DNA of 64,000 nt from Marinobacterium iners DSM 11526 (GTDB lineage Bacteria; Pseudomonadota; Gammaproteobacteria; Pseudomonadales; Balneatricaceae), in contig NZ_FNRJ01000011.1 in the NCBI RefSeq assembly GCF_900107855.1, positions 62,001 through 126,000 on the forward strand, written 5' to 3'. A program made the translations under genes and the position numbers. The notes below the pieces were generated by a model that saw only the letters and a list, made by a program, of their open reading frames with translations, did not search any database and had not been told where the DNA came from. Positions 1-10,569 of the stretch are shown in pieces (within the stretch, counting starts at the first letter, position 1; the number at the start of each line of letters is the position of its first letter).

Positions 1-1526
1 AGATGGCAGCCGAGAAAGGCTTGCAATTGAATATTTCGACCGATGACAGTGCGGGAAAAGCTTATGTTGGGGATGAGCTTCGCCTGCGTCAGGTGCTGAC
101 GAATCTGTTGGGTAATGCGATCAAGTTTACTGAGAAAGGAACGGTAACGCTGAATGTCAGCGTCAAGGTCACGGACGATGGACTCCGTCGTCTCAGCTTC
201 TGCGTCACTGATACAGGCATCGGTATCTCCAGTGAACAGCAGCAAAAGCTGTTCACTGCATTCAGCCAGGCAGATAACTCCATTACGCGTAAGCATGGCG
301 GCTCGGGTCTGGGGCTGGTGATCAGTCAGCGACTTGTCGAAGCCATGGGAGGGGCTCGCATAGAGCTTGAGAGCGAGCTGCATCAAGGCTCCAGTTTCGG
401 CTTCTCACTGATAATGCCGGTGTGCAGCCCAGGGCAGGAACAGGCGCTGTTACAGAGTATTCCCGATAGCCTGGGGTATTTTCAAAATCTGCAAGGCAGA
501 GTGCTGCTGGTTGAAGATAATGAGATCAACCAGGAAGTTGCGAAAGCGCTGTTGCAGCAGTATGGGCTTAACGTGACAGTGGCAACTAACGGGGTGGAGG
601 CGCTGGAACTGTTCGAACAAAAAGACTTTGATCTGATCTTCATGGATATACAGATGCCAATGATGGACGGATATGAAGCAACCCGTCAATTGCGTGCGAG
701 GGGGTGTCAGTTGCCAATCATTGCGCTGACAGCTGCTGCCATGGCTGAAGATCAACAAAAGGCTTTTGACGCTGGCATGAACAGTCACCTTGCTAAACCC
801 ATTGATACCCAGGAGCTACAGCAGGTTTTGGTTCATTGGCTGCTGAAAGTCGACAAAACGGTATCGGCGGTTTCAGCTAATACGCAGGTGTTTGAGCACT
901 TGCCACCGAGGACAAACGGCTTTGATCCCGCAGCAGGCCTTGCCATGTTGGCGGGCAATCGCCCTCTGTACCGAAAAGTACTGACCGAGTTTTTGCAGCA
1001 GCTTGAGTCTGAATATCAAGCCTTGCCGGATACACTGCGTAGCCTTCAATCAGACGGCCAGGAAGCCGCTGTCGCTGCTGCGCAAAGAAAAGCACACAGC
1101 CTGAAAGGTGTTGCCGGCAACCTTGCCCTCAAGGATTTGGCTCAGTGTGCAGTATCGCTTGACAGAGTGTTGAAACAGGCCCAATTACCGGAAATCCAGT
1201 CTATCAATACACTGGAGCACACCCTGAAACAGACAGCCACAGAGATCAAACGATGGCTCGATGAACAGGGGGAAAAGAATGAAGTCGTTGGCTGTTATCG
1301 CAGTAGTAATGACACATTGGAAGCTGACCTTCAGCAACTGCTGCAGGCCATTCAAAACAGTGAATTCATCGATGAGTCTCTGTTGAATAATGTTGAGAAG
1401 CAAGTGCTTCCATATGCTCAGGATGCCTGGCGACGGCTTTGTCAGGCCCTTGATGACTTCGATTTTGACAAAGCGAAGATTCAGTTATCACAGCTGAAAA
1501 AACTGTTGTCTGAGCTGCATCACTGA
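1..1526 (+). CDS. Hybrid histidine kinase, C-terminal part (HATPase-REC-HPt), cut by window start
   Basis: The reading frame is open from the first bases, and the first ATG lies inside the kinase ATP-binding domain, so the start is outside the window. Counting from the ATG at base 3: a HATPase_c domain covers about residues 1-145 (N-box [10 protein letters not shown]-boxes DTGIGI and GGSGLGL). A receiver domain covers about 165-285, with acidic pocket VEDNE, phosphoacceptor Asp215 in MDIQMP and a lysine in AKPID. An HPt domain follows, with His365 in the AHSLKG motif. The last part is an unassigned helical tail. It is a phosphorelay sensor of the BarA/ArcB kind. Its TGA overlaps the next gene's ATG by one base. 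It is the only one of the three tandem kinases here with an HPt domain, so it may also pass phosphate for its neighbours (inference). Confidence 0.9.
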   Translation, partial: MAAEKGLQLNISTDDSAGKAYVGDELRLRQVLTNLLGNAIKFTEKGTVTLNVSVKVTDDGLRRLSFCVTDTGIGISSEQQQKLFTAFSQADNSITRKHGGSGLGLVISQRLVEAMGGARIELESELHQGSSFGFSLIMPVCSPGQEQALLQSIPDSLGYFQNLQGRVLLVEDNEINQEVAKALLQQYGLNVTVATNGVEALELFEQKDFDLIFMDIQMPMMDGYEATRQLRARGCQLPIIALTAAAMAEDQQKAFDAGMNSHLAKPIDTQELQQVLVHWLLKVDKTVSAVSANTQVFEHLPPRTNGFDPAAGLAMLAGNRPLYRKVLTEFLQQLESEYQALPDTLRSLQSDGQEAAVAAAQRKAHSLKGVAGNLALKDLAQCAVSLDRVLKQAQLPEIQSINTLEHTLKQTATEIKRWLDEQGEKNEVVGCYRSSNDTLEADLQQLLQAIQNSEFIDESLLNNVEKQVLPYAQDAWRRLCQALDDFDFDKAKIQLSQLKKLLSELHH

Positions 1527-4500
1527 TGCGCAGGCCCGTATCCAACTCGCTGAGCAAACGATTGCTGCTGACTACGCTTGCGTCTGTTCTTGTGACGACG
1601 CTATTGCTTACGGCAATGATCGAGTGGCTGGTGTTACAGCATAACCGTGGCCTCCTGCTTGAGCATCAAAAAAGCTACACGGACCTTGTGGCACGCCGTA
1701 TTGATCACGGGCTGGAAGTGCGCACGCGTACGCTGAAAGGCTTGGCCGGGTTGCTCAATGATGGTGAGCAACTACTGCCGCTTGAGGCCATACAGGCTGT
1801 CCTGGACTCACGCCTACAGCTTCATGAACATTTTAATAATGGCCTTTCGGTGCTCAGTAAAGAGGGTGTGCTCTCGGTCGACTCCCCGGTACTAGAAGGG
1901 CGTGTTGGCATTGATCTGAGAGACCGTGAACATTACCGCCACGTATTGCGGACGCAACAGCCGTATATTTCCAAGCCACTCATTGGTAGAGGTGTCAACT
2001 CGCCGGTTTTTCTGATCAGCGTACCCATACTGAACCGGCGCAACCAATTGCTTGGCATGACGCTTGGTTCAACTCGCTTGGCTGAAGACAACCTGCTGAC
2101 CGAGATATCACTGCAAACCATCGGTGATGAAGGTGAACTGTGGGTGTTGGATCTTGAAAGCGATCTTGTAGTCACCAGCTCAAAGCGAGAATACGTCATG
2201 GGACATATCTCGCAGTTGGGTTTTAATACGTTGCCCAATCGCCTGAAGCAAAAAGAGTGGCAGGGTCAGATGACCAATGGCGGCGGGAAATCACTGTTGT
2301 ATACAGCGACACCGTTACAGCAAACGGGCTGGGTTGTGGTACATACCTTTCCTGCGGCCATGGTATTGGCACCGGTCAAAGCATTGCTGTTGCAAGTTGT
2401 GATGGCAGTCACAGCGATGCTGGTCGTGGTGGCATTGCTGGCGTATTGGCTGATCAAGCGGCAGTTGCGTGGCCTGAGAAATGCAGCTGTCCAAATCGCT
2501 GGTATGCTGGGAAACGTTTCCGAGGTTAAACCGTTAACGGTTGTACGGGATGATGAAGTTGGGCTGCTGGTAAGCGCCTTTAATCAGCTGCTGGAAAAAC
2601 AGGAAGTACAGGCCCAGCAGTTGTTGGCTGCGAAAACTAAAGCTGATCAGGCCAACCAGTCCAAGTCCGAATTCTTGGCTAACATGAGTCATGAAATTCG
2701 TACCCCGCTGAACGCCATTATTGGGCTGAGTGAGTTGCAGCTAGGAGAGGAACAGCCTCTGCACATGCAGCAGCGTACCCGTCAGGTTCATCACTCCGGC
2801 AAACTGTTGCTTGGAATCGTGAATGACCTGCTCGACTTCTCCAAAATTGAAACCGGTAAAATGGAGCTGGAGTCGCGCCCATTCATGCTGAGTGATGTGC
2901 TGCAACATCTTGCATCGCTGTTTGCGCTTCCCAGTAGTCAAAAAGGTCTTGAACTGGTGTTGCACCTGGAACCGGACCTGCCTGAGGCGTACGAAGGGGA
3001 TTATCTGCGCCTGACTCAAATTCTCACCAACCTGATGGCCAATGCCGTCAAGTTCACCGAGCAGGGCACGGTGGAATTACTGATTGAAGCGAAAGCGATA
3101 CAGGATAAGCAAGCCGAGCTTGTTTTCAGCATCAGTGATACCGGTATCGGTATGGCACCCGAGCAGCAAAAGCGGTTGTTCAAGGCTTTCAGCCAGGCGG
3201 ATACCTCGATCACACGGCGTCATGGCGGCACGGGGTTGGGGTTGATCATCAGTCAGCGGCTGGTAAGGCTGATGGGCAGTTCTGGTATTCACCTTCATAG
3301 TGAAGCCGGTGTGGGCAGTTGCTTCAGCTTTGGGTTGAGGTTGCCTTTGGCTGCAACCAGTGAGCAATCCTTACAACAACCACTTCGCTGTGAAAACGGT
3401 GCATGTCATGCGCTTGTAGTGGACGATCACCCCCTGGCACGTCAGGTATTACGAGAGATTCTTGAGTCCTGGCAGTTTGTGGTCGAAGAGGCGGAAGGTG
3501 GCGTGAGGGCGGTGGAAAGGGTGCAGCAGCGGCTCAAACATCAGCAGAGCTACGACGTTGTACTGATGGACTGGGAAATGCCTGGAATGAACGGCCTGAA
3601 TGCGTTGCGCACGATCCGTACGGTGATGGAGGAGGCCGGCATGACGCGTCAACTGCCGGCAATGCTAATGGTTTCGGCGCATGACCAATCAAACATCCAG
3701 TTCTATAGTGAAGATGATATTGAGTGTCTGCTAAAGCCGGTTCATCGTTCTTCACTCTACGATGCCCTTTCGCACCTGTATCAACAGAATCAGGTGCAGC
3801 TGCCACAGTCACAATCACAGCTATCCGAGCACTTCTGTGGTCAAAGGGTGCTGGTTGTGGAGGACCACCCGATCAATCAGCAGGTTGTCCAGTCGCAACT
3901 GGAACAGATGGGGCTGACGGTCAGCCTGGCTGGAAACGGTGCCGAAGGTGTGGAGCAGGCTCGCCGTGAACAATATGACCTGGTATTGATGGATATCCAG
4001 ATGCCGGTTATGGATGGCTATGAGGCAGCTCGTACGATTAGAGCCTTCAATACAGAGGTTCCGATCATTGCCCTTACCGCGGCAGCACTGGTTGAAGACC
4101 GTGAAAAGGCTCTTCAGGCTGGCATGAATGATCACTTGGGCAAACCGTTCTCAGCACAACAGCTCTTTGACCATCTGCACTCATGGCTGCAAACCCGCCA
4201 GGACGCTGCAGAACTTTCACCTGCGACTGCTGAAACAGCAAGCACTGCACAGTTGCCGGTTGCACAAAAACGGTCACTGCTGATTGTGGATGACATGGCG
4301 GCCAATATTCGGATTTTGGCTAACCTGTTGAAAGGCGACTACACAATTCAAGTAGCCAACCGAGGGCAAAAGGCTCTGGATATTGCCCGTGGAAGTCATC
4401 CTCCGGATCTGATATTGCTGGATATCATGATGCCGGAGATGGACGGTTACCAAGTGTGCCGTGAGCTTAAAAACAATGCGACCACCAGTCACATTCCGGT

Positions 4501-5158
4501 CATTTTCGTGACGGCAATGGATGCAATTGAAGATCAGAAAAAAGGTCTGAGTTTGGGGGCTGTTGATTACATCACCAAGCCTTTCGATGCTGATATCGTG
4601 AAGGTGAGAGTGCGCAATCACATGAACCTGAAGGTCAAAACGGACATGCTGGAAGATATGTCGCATGTGGACGGTCTGACACAAGTGGCCAATCGGCGCA
4701 ACTTTGATCGATCACTGCAGCGGGAACTGAAACGTCTTGAGCGCAGTGGCAAGTCGCTGGGCCTTATTATGCTGGATATCGACTATTTCAAGCCGTTCAA
4801 TGACCATTACGGCCATGGCAAAGGGGATGAGTGCTTGATTAAGGTGGCTGCGGCACTGCAGCAGGTGGTTAAGCGCCCCGGTGATCTGTTGGCACGTTAC
4901 GGTGGTGAAGAGTTTGCCGCCATTTTGCCTGAAACAGATGCAGGGGGCGTGGCACAGGTGGCTGAAGCAATGCGCGCTGCTGTAGAGGCAATCGATGTCG
5001 AGCATGGCTATTCACAGGTTGCTGATCATGTGACGATCAGTGTGGGCTGCTGTGCTCAAATCGTTACAGCTGAAACAACGGCAGAGCAGCTGCTGAACAG
5101 GGCGGATACCGCACTTTATGCTGCCAAACGGCAGGGGCGCAATCGGGTCGTAATCTGA
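1526..5158 (+). CDS. Hybrid sensor kinase with three receivers and a GGDEF domain
   Basis: A 1210-residue membrane protein. An N-terminal membrane helix (about 10-35) and a second one (about 290-310) bracket a dCache-like periplasmic sensor; a HAMP linker follows. HisKA carries His389 in [10 protein letters not shown], then a HATPase_c domain. Three receivers follow: Asp682 (MDWEMP), Asp823 (MDIQMP) and Asp966 (LDIMMP). The C-terminus is a diguanylate cyclase with GGEEF at 1126-1130 and an inhibitory-site RxxD (RPGD) five residues before it, so it should make c-di-GMP and feel product inhibition. Phosphorelay and second-messenger output are thus on one polypeptide. There is no HPt domain. ATG overlaps the upstream TGA. 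It is clearly paralogous to the next gene, which lacks the first receiver. Ligand unknown. Confidence 0.9.
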   Translation: MRRPVSNSLSKRLLLTTLASVLVTTLLLTAMIEWLVLQHNRGLLLEHQKSYTDLVARRIDHGLEVRTRTLKGLAGLLNDGEQLLPLEAIQAVLDSRLQLHEHFNNGLSVLSKEGVLSVDSPVLEGRVGIDLRDREHYRHVLRTQQPYISKPLIGRGVNSPVFLISVPILNRRNQLLGMTLGSTRLAEDNLLTEISLQTIGDEGELWVLDLESDLVVTSSKREYVMGHISQLGFNTLPNRLKQKEWQGQMTNGGGKSLLYTATPLQQTGWVVVHTFPAAMVLAPVKALLLQVVMAVTAMLVVVALLAYWLIKRQLRGLRNAAVQIAGMLGNVSEVKPLTVVRDDEVGLLVSAFNQLLEKQEVQAQQLLAAKTKADQANQSKSEFLANMSHEIRTPLNAIIGLSELQLGEEQPLHMQQRTRQVHHSGKLLLGIVNDLLDFSKIETGKMELESRPFMLSDVLQHLASLFALPSSQKGLELVLHLEPDLPEAYEGDYLRLTQILTNLMANAVKFTEQGTVELLIEAKAIQDKQAELVFSISDTGIGMAPEQQKRLFKAFSQADTSITRRHGGTGLGLIISQRLVRLMGSSGIHLHSEAGVGSCFSFGLRLPLAATSEQSLQQPLRCENGACHALVVDDHPLARQVLREILESWQFVVEEAEGGVRAVERVQQRLKHQQSYDVVLMDWEMPGMNGLNALRTIRTVMEEAGMTRQLPAMLMVSAHDQSNIQFYSEDDIECLLKPVHRSSLYDALSHLYQQNQVQLPQSQSQLSEHFCGQRVLVVEDHPINQQVVQSQLEQMGLTVSLAGNGAEGVEQARREQYDLVLMDIQMPVMDGYEAARTIRAFNTEVPIIALTAAALVEDREKALQAGMNDHLGKPFSAQQLFDHLHSWLQTRQDAAELSPATAETASTAQLPVAQKRSLLIVDDMAANIRILANLLKGDYTIQVANRGQKALDIARGSHPPDLILLDIMMPEMDGYQVCRELKNNATTSHIPVIFVTAMDAIEDQKKGLSLGAVDYITKPFDADIVKVRVRNHMNLKVKTDMLEDMSHVDGLTQVANRRNFDRSLQRELKRLERSGKSLGLIMLDIDYFKPFNDHYGHGKGDECLIKVAAALQQVVKRPGDLLARYGGEEFAAILPETDAGGVAQVAEAMRAAVEAIDVEHGYSQVADHVTISVGCCAQIVTAETTAEQLLNRADTALYAAKRQGRNRVVI

Positions 5159-5185
5159 GTAGCTTTTTATCGGCAGGAGGCAGAA

Positions 5186-8100
5186 ATGGCGGCGAAAGGG
5201 GGTCAGACAGGCAAATTCAGCCCATTCTTTTTAAAGCCTTTTCTGTTTCCCGTGATGTTGCTGTTGTCTGTAAATGGCCACGCGGCACCTGCAGATCTGG
5301 AAAGAGTGTTTCTTGATCAAGGCGTTCCCATGCTTTGGCTTGACCCTGCCAGTGGAAAGATTGCTGACGTCAACCCCGCTGCTGCACAATTCTATGGCTA
5401 TGACCCCGACGTAATGCGTGGAATGAGTATTTCCGAAATAAACCTGCTCAGTCCTGAGCAGGTTGCAGAGGAACGTGCGCTGGCGGCCGAGGAGGGGCGC
5501 AATTACTTTACTTTCAGGCACCAACTGGCCAATGGCGATATTCGCACGGTTGAGGTGTACTCACACCCTTACGAGCACCAGGGAAAAACGCTTTTGTTGT
5601 CCGTGGTACATGATATTACACCGGGGCGTAACCTGGATCATGGGCTTTGGCACTATAAGCAACGTCTTGAAGAATTGGTGGAGGAACAGACTGCAGAGGT
5701 TAACCAGCGCAATCGTGTCATTATCCTGTTGTTGCTGGCTGGGCTTGCGTTGTCGGTGTTTACGATTGTGGTTTTAACCTATCTGATGCGACAGCGACAA
5801 AAGGCTGAAGCGGAAACTCGGCATTTCAGATCCATTGCCGAGAGTGCGATGTATGGCAATGTGATTACGGACTTGCGAGGTCATGTACTCTATTGCAATC
5901 CTTTCTTTGCCAATATTCATGGCTATACGGTGCAGGAGCTGAAGGGAAAACATCTGTCTGTTTTTCATTGCCCTGAGCAGATGCCGGCAGTAGAAACGCT
6001 TTTATCCCAACTTAAGCAACAAGACTATTTTCCACCGACTGAGGTGTGGCATTACAGTCGTAACGGCTATGAGTTCCCGATGTTGATGAGCGGTATCATC
6101 ATGCCAGATGAGCATGGTCAGCCGGCTTATCTCGCCACAGTAGCCATTGATTTGACCGATCATTTCAATGAGCGCCAGCAATCTGAAAAGTTGCTTGTCA
6201 GTGCCAAGGAAGAGGCAGAAAACGCCAGCCGTGTGAAGTCAGAATTTCTTGCCAATATGAGTCACGAGATCCGGACTCCGCTCAATGCCATTATCGGGCT
6301 TAGCGAGCTGCAGATAGCCGAGTCTTTGCCAAAGCGGGCACATCATCGTGCACGACAGATTTACCAATCAGGCGAGCTATTGCTGGGGATTGTGAATGAC
6401 CTGTTGGACTTTTCAGAGATAGAGTCGAAAACATTGGCGATTAAAGCCGACTTTTTCAGGCTTTCTGATGTCATCAGCCAGCTCGATACCCTTTTCGGTC
6501 CATTAAGTCGGCAAAAAGGGGTGGAGTTGTTATTTACGATCCAGCATGACCTGCCTCAGTGGTATACAGGCGACCGAGTACGCCTGACACAGGTGATGAC
6601 CAACCTGTTGGGTAATGCCGTGAAGTTTACAGAGCAGGGCAAAATTGAGCTGCAGATTGAGGGTGAATGCCTGTCAGACGAGCGTGCGAGGCTTGTATTC
6701 AGGGTAAAGGACAGCGGTATTGGCATGACTCAAGGACAGCAAGAAAAACTGTTTCAGGCATTCAGTCAGGCCGACACCTCTATCACGCGCCGTCATGGCG
6801 GTGCCGGCTTAGGACTCTCAATCAGTCAACGCCTGGTTATGTTGATGGGTGGAGAAAACATCCATGTAAAAAGCGAAGCAGGTGTCGGCAGCTGCTTCTG
6901 CTTTGAGTTATGCTTGCCGATCGCACAGGTGCAGACATCCTCGGGTGATAAGTCTGAAACCGAGTATCTCTGTGATGAGACTGCGCCTGTCGGGGATCTT
7001 ATAGAGCCTGGCTCATGGAGACCCGTTAGCCTGTTCAAGAGTCAGCGAGTGCTGGTGGTGGAAGACAACCCGGTTAACCAGCAGGTGGTGCAGTCCCAGC
7101 TTGAACAGATGGGGCTTGGAGTTGAGCTGGCCTGTGATGGTGCCGAGGGTGTTGAGCGTGTGCGGCAGGGTGGTGTGGATCTGGTATTGATGGATATACA
7201 GATGCCTGTAATGGATGGTTATGAAGCGACCAAAGCTATACGCAGCTTTAACCAGGATATACCGGTTGTCGCATTGACGGCAGCAGCCTTGATTGAAGAC
7301 CGAGACAAGGCACTGAATGCCGGAATGAATGACCACTTGGGCAAACCCTTTTCGGGACAGCAACTGTTCAAGATGTTAGAACAGTGGCTTGAGTTGGCGC
7401 CAATGGCTCAACAGCCGGAGGAGAGTGCGTCGACGCTGGAACCGCAGCCCACTGCAGGGCAGCCGGTCAACCCAGCTGCCAAAAACAGGTTGCTCATTGT
7501 TGATGATGTTGCGGCGAACATCCGTATTTTGGCCAACCTGCTCAAGGATGAATATACGATTCAGGTGGCCAACAATGGCCAAAAAGCGCTTGAAATAGCG
7601 CAAGGCAATCACCGGCCTGACCTGATCCTCCTGGATATTTTGATGCCCGATATGGACGGCTACGCTGTTTGCCGCGAATTGAAGCAAAAGCCGGAAACCA
7701 GCAAAATTCCGGTGATCTTTGTGAGTGCCCTGGATGAAGTTGAGGATGAGTCCAGGGGGCTTGCGCTGGGTGCAGTGGATTACATCACCAAGCCTTTTCA
7801 AGCTCAGGTTGTGAAAGCGCGTGTGCGTAACCACATGAACTTGAAACTCAAAACGGATCTGCTCGAAAATCTCTCGAATTTTGATGGGTTGACTCAATTA
7901 GCCAACAGGCGCCGTTTTGATGAAGTATTACAGTCTGAAGCGAGACGTTTGTCACGCAGCGGTAAGCCTTTGGCATTGATCATGCTGGATATCGATTTTT
8001 TCAAACCTTTCAATGACAACTACGGCCATGGCAAGGGTGATGAATGCTTGATCAAGGTTGCAACAGCCTTGCAGCAGGTAATACAGCGCCCGGGTGACCT

Positions 8101-8374
8101 GGTTGCACGTTATGGCGGTGAAGAGTTCGTGGCCGTTTTGCCGGAAACTGACATCATCGGTGCAGCCAAAGTTGCTGAAGCGATGCGCCGTGCAGTTGAG
8201 AGTTTGAACTATCCGCATGAATATTCATCCATCGCGGATCATGTAACGGTAAGTGTTGGTTATGCGGCGGCAGAGTTGAAACAGGGTCCAGCAGAGGCGC
8301 TGTTGGAGCAGGCAGACCACGCATTATATCGTGCGAAGAGTGCCGGACGTAATAGTGTAGTCGGTACAAGTTAA
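5186..8374 (+). CDS. PAS hybrid sensor kinase with two receivers and a GGDEF domain
   Basis: A 1062-residue paralogue of the preceding gene. After a signal-like N-terminus (hydrophobic to about residue 32, ending NGHAAPA) comes a PAS domain (about 35-145), a coiled linker, a membrane helix (about 178-196) and a second PAS (about 210-330). HisKA follows with His360 in [10 protein letters not shown], then HATPase_c, receiver 1 (Asp670, MDIQMP), receiver 2 (Asp817, LDILMP) and a GGDEF domain with GGEEF at 977-981 and RPGD inhibitory site. It should be a phosphorylation-controlled diguanylate cyclase. The first PAS appears to be outside the inner membrane, which would suit an extracytoplasmic signal (inference). 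The start is supported by an AGGAGG-type ribosome site 27 bases after the upstream stop. No HPt domain. Confidence 0.9.
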   Translation: MAAKGGQTGKFSPFFLKPFLFPVMLLLSVNGHAAPADLERVFLDQGVPMLWLDPASGKIADVNPAAAQFYGYDPDVMRGMSISEINLLSPEQVAEERALAAEEGRNYFTFRHQLANGDIRTVEVYSHPYEHQGKTLLLSVVHDITPGRNLDHGLWHYKQRLEELVEEQTAEVNQRNRVIILLLLAGLALSVFTIVVLTYLMRQRQKAEAETRHFRSIAESAMYGNVITDLRGHVLYCNPFFANIHGYTVQELKGKHLSVFHCPEQMPAVETLLSQLKQQDYFPPTEVWHYSRNGYEFPMLMSGIIMPDEHGQPAYLATVAIDLTDHFNERQQSEKLLVSAKEEAENASRVKSEFLANMSHEIRTPLNAIIGLSELQIAESLPKRAHHRARQIYQSGELLLGIVNDLLDFSEIESKTLAIKADFFRLSDVISQLDTLFGPLSRQKGVELLFTIQHDLPQWYTGDRVRLTQVMTNLLGNAVKFTEQGKIELQIEGECLSDERARLVFRVKDSGIGMTQGQQEKLFQAFSQADTSITRRHGGAGLGLSISQRLVMLMGGENIHVKSEAGVGSCFCFELCLPIAQVQTSSGDKSETEYLCDETAPVGDLIEPGSWRPVSLFKSQRVLVVEDNPVNQQVVQSQLEQMGLGVELACDGAEGVERVRQGGVDLVLMDIQMPVMDGYEATKAIRSFNQDIPVVALTAAALIEDRDKALNAGMNDHLGKPFSGQQLFKMLEQWLELAPMAQQPEESASTLEPQPTAGQPVNPAAKNRLLIVDDVAANIRILANLLKDEYTIQVANNGQKALEIAQGNHRPDLILLDILMPDMDGYAVCRELKQKPETSKIPVIFVSALDEVEDESRGLALGAVDYITKPFQAQVVKARVRNHMNLKLKTDLLENLSNFDGLTQLANRRRFDEVLQSEARRLSRSGKPLALIMLDIDFFKPFNDNYGHGKGDECLIKVATALQQVIQRPGDLVARYGGEEFVAVLPETDIIGAAKVAEAMRRAVESLNYPHEYSSIADHVTVSVGYAAAELKQGPAEALLEQADHALYRAKSAGRNSVVGTS

Positions 8375-8460
8375 TCGGCCCGAAATCCCTTTTTACAGCC
8401 TGCACACGTCTGCGAGTTCGATCAAACAATCATGCTCTCCTCCCCCTATTGGCTTTTGTT

Positions 8461-8473
8461 GTTATGTTATAAC
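8461..8473 (+). promoter_or_regulatory. Candidate Zur box upstream of the zinc porin operon
   Basis: GTTATGTTATAAC has perfect GTTAT/ATAAC arms around three bases and differs from the usual gammaproteobacterial Zur core at one defined position. It sits 53 bases before the ATG at 8526 and just upstream of a TATAGTATAC stretch that could be the -10 region, a position suited to repression. The same arms recur at 14412-14424 before the convergent zinc cluster. Confidence 0.7.
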
Positions 8474-8525
8474 AAAGGCTATAGTATACACATCCCTTTC
8501 TCCAACGTACTAAAGCTGTAAAACC

Positions 8526-9677
8526 ATGAAAATGAAATCAACTTTACTTCGCACATTGCCCTTAGCTGTATTCGTGGCCGGTACCGCTCAGGCGGAGCTG
8601 TCGGCCCCCGATATCAGCCTCACGATTGATGCCTATCACAAGTCTACGGATACGGCTTTGGGTGGCCGTACAGAAGGCTGGGGGCTGAGCCATACGGAGC
8701 TGGCGCTCAAGCAACAGTTTGGTAACCTGATGAGCGGCAAACTGACCGCCGTTATGGAAGCCAATGAGGAGGAAACCGATTTCAGTATTGAAGAAGCCTA
8801 CCTGCAGACGCTGTCATTGCCGGCAGGAATGACGCTGCGGGGTGGCCGCTTTCTGTCGGATATCGGCTATCTGAATGGTCAGCATCCGCATGCTGACAGT
8901 TTTGTTGAGCGCCCGCTGCTGTATCGCGCTTTTTTGGGTGGTCACTATTACGACGACGGTCTTGGGTTGAGCCTGGTTATGCCCACGGATCTTTACTGGC
9001 GCATCAGTGCCGAGGCATTTGATGGCGACCAGCTGAGTGAAACCGATAGTGGTCGTACGGTGGGTACCTGGGCTCTATCAACCAGCCTGGGCGGTGATTT
9101 GAGTGATTCTCAAAGCTGGCAGGCTGGCTTCAGCTACCTGCGTAACCGCACACTGGAAGCGGGTGAGCATGATGAACATGACCACCACGACCATCACGAT
9201 CATGAAGAAGAAGGGCATGGTCACAGCCATGGTGCCGAATATACCGGCAAGCATATGTACCTGGCCGATCTGGTGTGGAAGTGGGCGCCTCAGGGCAACA
9301 ATCGCAACCAGCAGCTGACACTTTCAGCCGAATATGCCCGCGTAACCGACCCGAACGAATATGCCAGCAGTCAGGAATACCACGAAGGCTGGTATGGTTC
9401 TGCGGTGTATCGTTTTGCACCCCAATGGAGTGCAGGGCTGCGACATGGCCGAATAGATGTACAGATGGGGCATGATGATCACTTCCATGAGGGTGCGCTG
9501 GAAGAGACCGCTGTGATGCTGGCCTGGAATCCGAGCCACACCCAGACGCTTCGACTGCAGTACACTCATCAAAATGTACTTCAGGACTGGGATGATACCT
9601 TTGATGCGGCAGCTGATGATGTCCTGACGCTGCAGTACATCATCAGCTTTGGTGCTCATGATGCGCATTCGTTCTAG
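8526..9677 (+). CDS. Outer-membrane beta-barrel protein with His-rich loop, probably zinc uptake
   Basis: 383 residues with a signal peptide ending TAQA (about residue 23). The rest is rich in alternating aromatic/aliphatic strands, ending in LQYIISFGAHDAHSF, whose last residue Phe is typical of outer-membrane barrels. Around residues 215-240 there is a run of His, Asp and Glu, interrupted by HDHHDHHDHEEEGHGHSHG, which looks like a metal-collecting external loop. It is first in a run with a ZnuA-like binding protein and a ZnuB-like permease, behind a Zur-like box. I infer a zinc-regulated porin or receptor; the sequence has no TonB box or plug that I can see, so a passive channel is more likely than a ZnuD-type receptor. 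No family name recognised with certainty. Confidence 0.75.
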   Translation: MKMKSTLLRTLPLAVFVAGTAQAELSAPDISLTIDAYHKSTDTALGGRTEGWGLSHTELALKQQFGNLMSGKLTAVMEANEEETDFSIEEAYLQTLSLPAGMTLRGGRFLSDIGYLNGQHPHADSFVERPLLYRAFLGGHYYDDGLGLSLVMPTDLYWRISAEAFDGDQLSETDSGRTVGTWALSTSLGGDLSDSQSWQAGFSYLRNRTLEAGEHDEHDHHDHHDHEEEGHGHSHGAEYTGKHMYLADLVWKWAPQGNNRNQQLTLSAEYARVTDPNEYASSQEYHEGWYGSAVYRFAPQWSAGLRHGRIDVQMGHDDHFHEGALEETAVMLAWNPSHTQTLRLQYTHQNVLQDWDDTFDAAADDVLTLQYIISFGAHDAHSF

Positions 9678-10569
9678 TTTGACAGGCCTTGCGCTGGTAG
9701 CGGCATTACTGCCACTGCCGGCTCAGGCACTTGAGATCTTTGCCTGCGAACCCGAGTGGGCAGCACTGGCTCAAGCACTGGCGCCGGAGGCACGTATCAG
9801 CAGTGCAACCCATGCCTATCAGGATCCGCACTATATTGAAGCGCGGCCGAGTCTGATCGCCCGGTTGCGCCGTGCGGATCTGGCCATCTGCAGCGGTGCC
9901 TCGCTGGAGGCTGGCTGGCTGCCGGCGTTGCAGCAGCGGGCGGCCAACCCAAAGGTACAGCCGGGGCGTGCGGGTATGCTGTTTGCGGCTGAACATGTCG
10001 AAACGATTGATCAGCTCGATCATGTACCTTTCGGTGCCGGTGATGTGCACCCGGAGGGCAATCCGCACCTGCACCTTGATCCGGAACGAATCCGGCAGGT
10101 GGCAGCGGTACTGAGTGAGCGTCTGGGTCGGGCCGATCCTGAGCAGGCCGCCCAGTACCGTGCGGCCTACCTGCGTTGGTCCCTGAGTTGGCAGCAGCGT
10201 ATGGATAAGTGGCGTGAACGAGCAGAGCCGCTGCGCGGTCGTACGCTTGTGGTTCAACACAGCACCTTCGATTACTTCTGGCGCTGGCTGGGCCTGGAGG
10301 TAGTGGCCGATCTGGAACCCAAGCCGGGTGTGCCGCCGACTCCGGGTCATCTGGCATCACTGGTCGAGGATGTGAAGGCAGAACAACCGCTGGCCATTGT
10401 GCACAGCTGGTATCAGGACCCGCAAAGTGCTCAGTGGTTGGCGCAGAAAACCGGGCTGCCGGTGTTGGCACTGCCGTCCACAACCGAGCCAGAGCAGGGG
10501 ATAGAACGGCTGGATCAGTTGTTCGATCATCTGCTGGCGCAGCTACTGGAACAGGTTGATGCTGGCTGA
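9658..10569 (+). CDS. ZnuA-like metal ABC transporter substrate-binding protein
   Basis: About 303 residues (cluster A-1, ZnuA/TroA-type). The signal peptide ends LPAQA. Likely metal ligands are the His in DPHYIEARPS, the His in the GNPHLHLD segment, the His in VVQHSTFDYF and an acidic residue near the C-terminus, in the order seen in ZnuA proteins. The long His-rich loop of classical ZnuA is missing, while the upstream barrel has such a loop. The frame is open back to a TTG at 9649, but ATG codons at 9658 and 9661 fit the signal peptide better; any of these overlaps the barrel gene's stop. Its own stop overlaps the permease start. It should bind Zn(II), or possibly Mn(II), in the periplasm. 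Confidence 0.85.
   Translation: MMRIRSSLTGLALVAALLPLPAQALEIFACEPEWAALAQALAPEARISSATHAYQDPHYIEARPSLIARLRRADLAICSGASLEAGWLPALQQRAANPKVQPGRAGMLFAAEHVETIDQLDHVPFGAGDVHPEGNPHLHLDPERIRQVAAVLSERLGRADPEQAAQYRAAYLRWSLSWQQRMDKWRERAEPLRGRTLVVQHSTFDYFWRWLGLEVVADLEPKPGVPPTPGHLASLVEDVKAEQPLAIVHSWYQDPQSAQWLAQKTGLPVLALPSTTEPEQGIERLDQLFDHLLAQLLEQVDAG

Noticed and set aside
9706-10483. Two long minus-strand frames over the ZnuA-like gene
   Set aside because: Pro/Arg/His-rich shadows of a gene with a clear signal peptide and family motifs on the plus strand.
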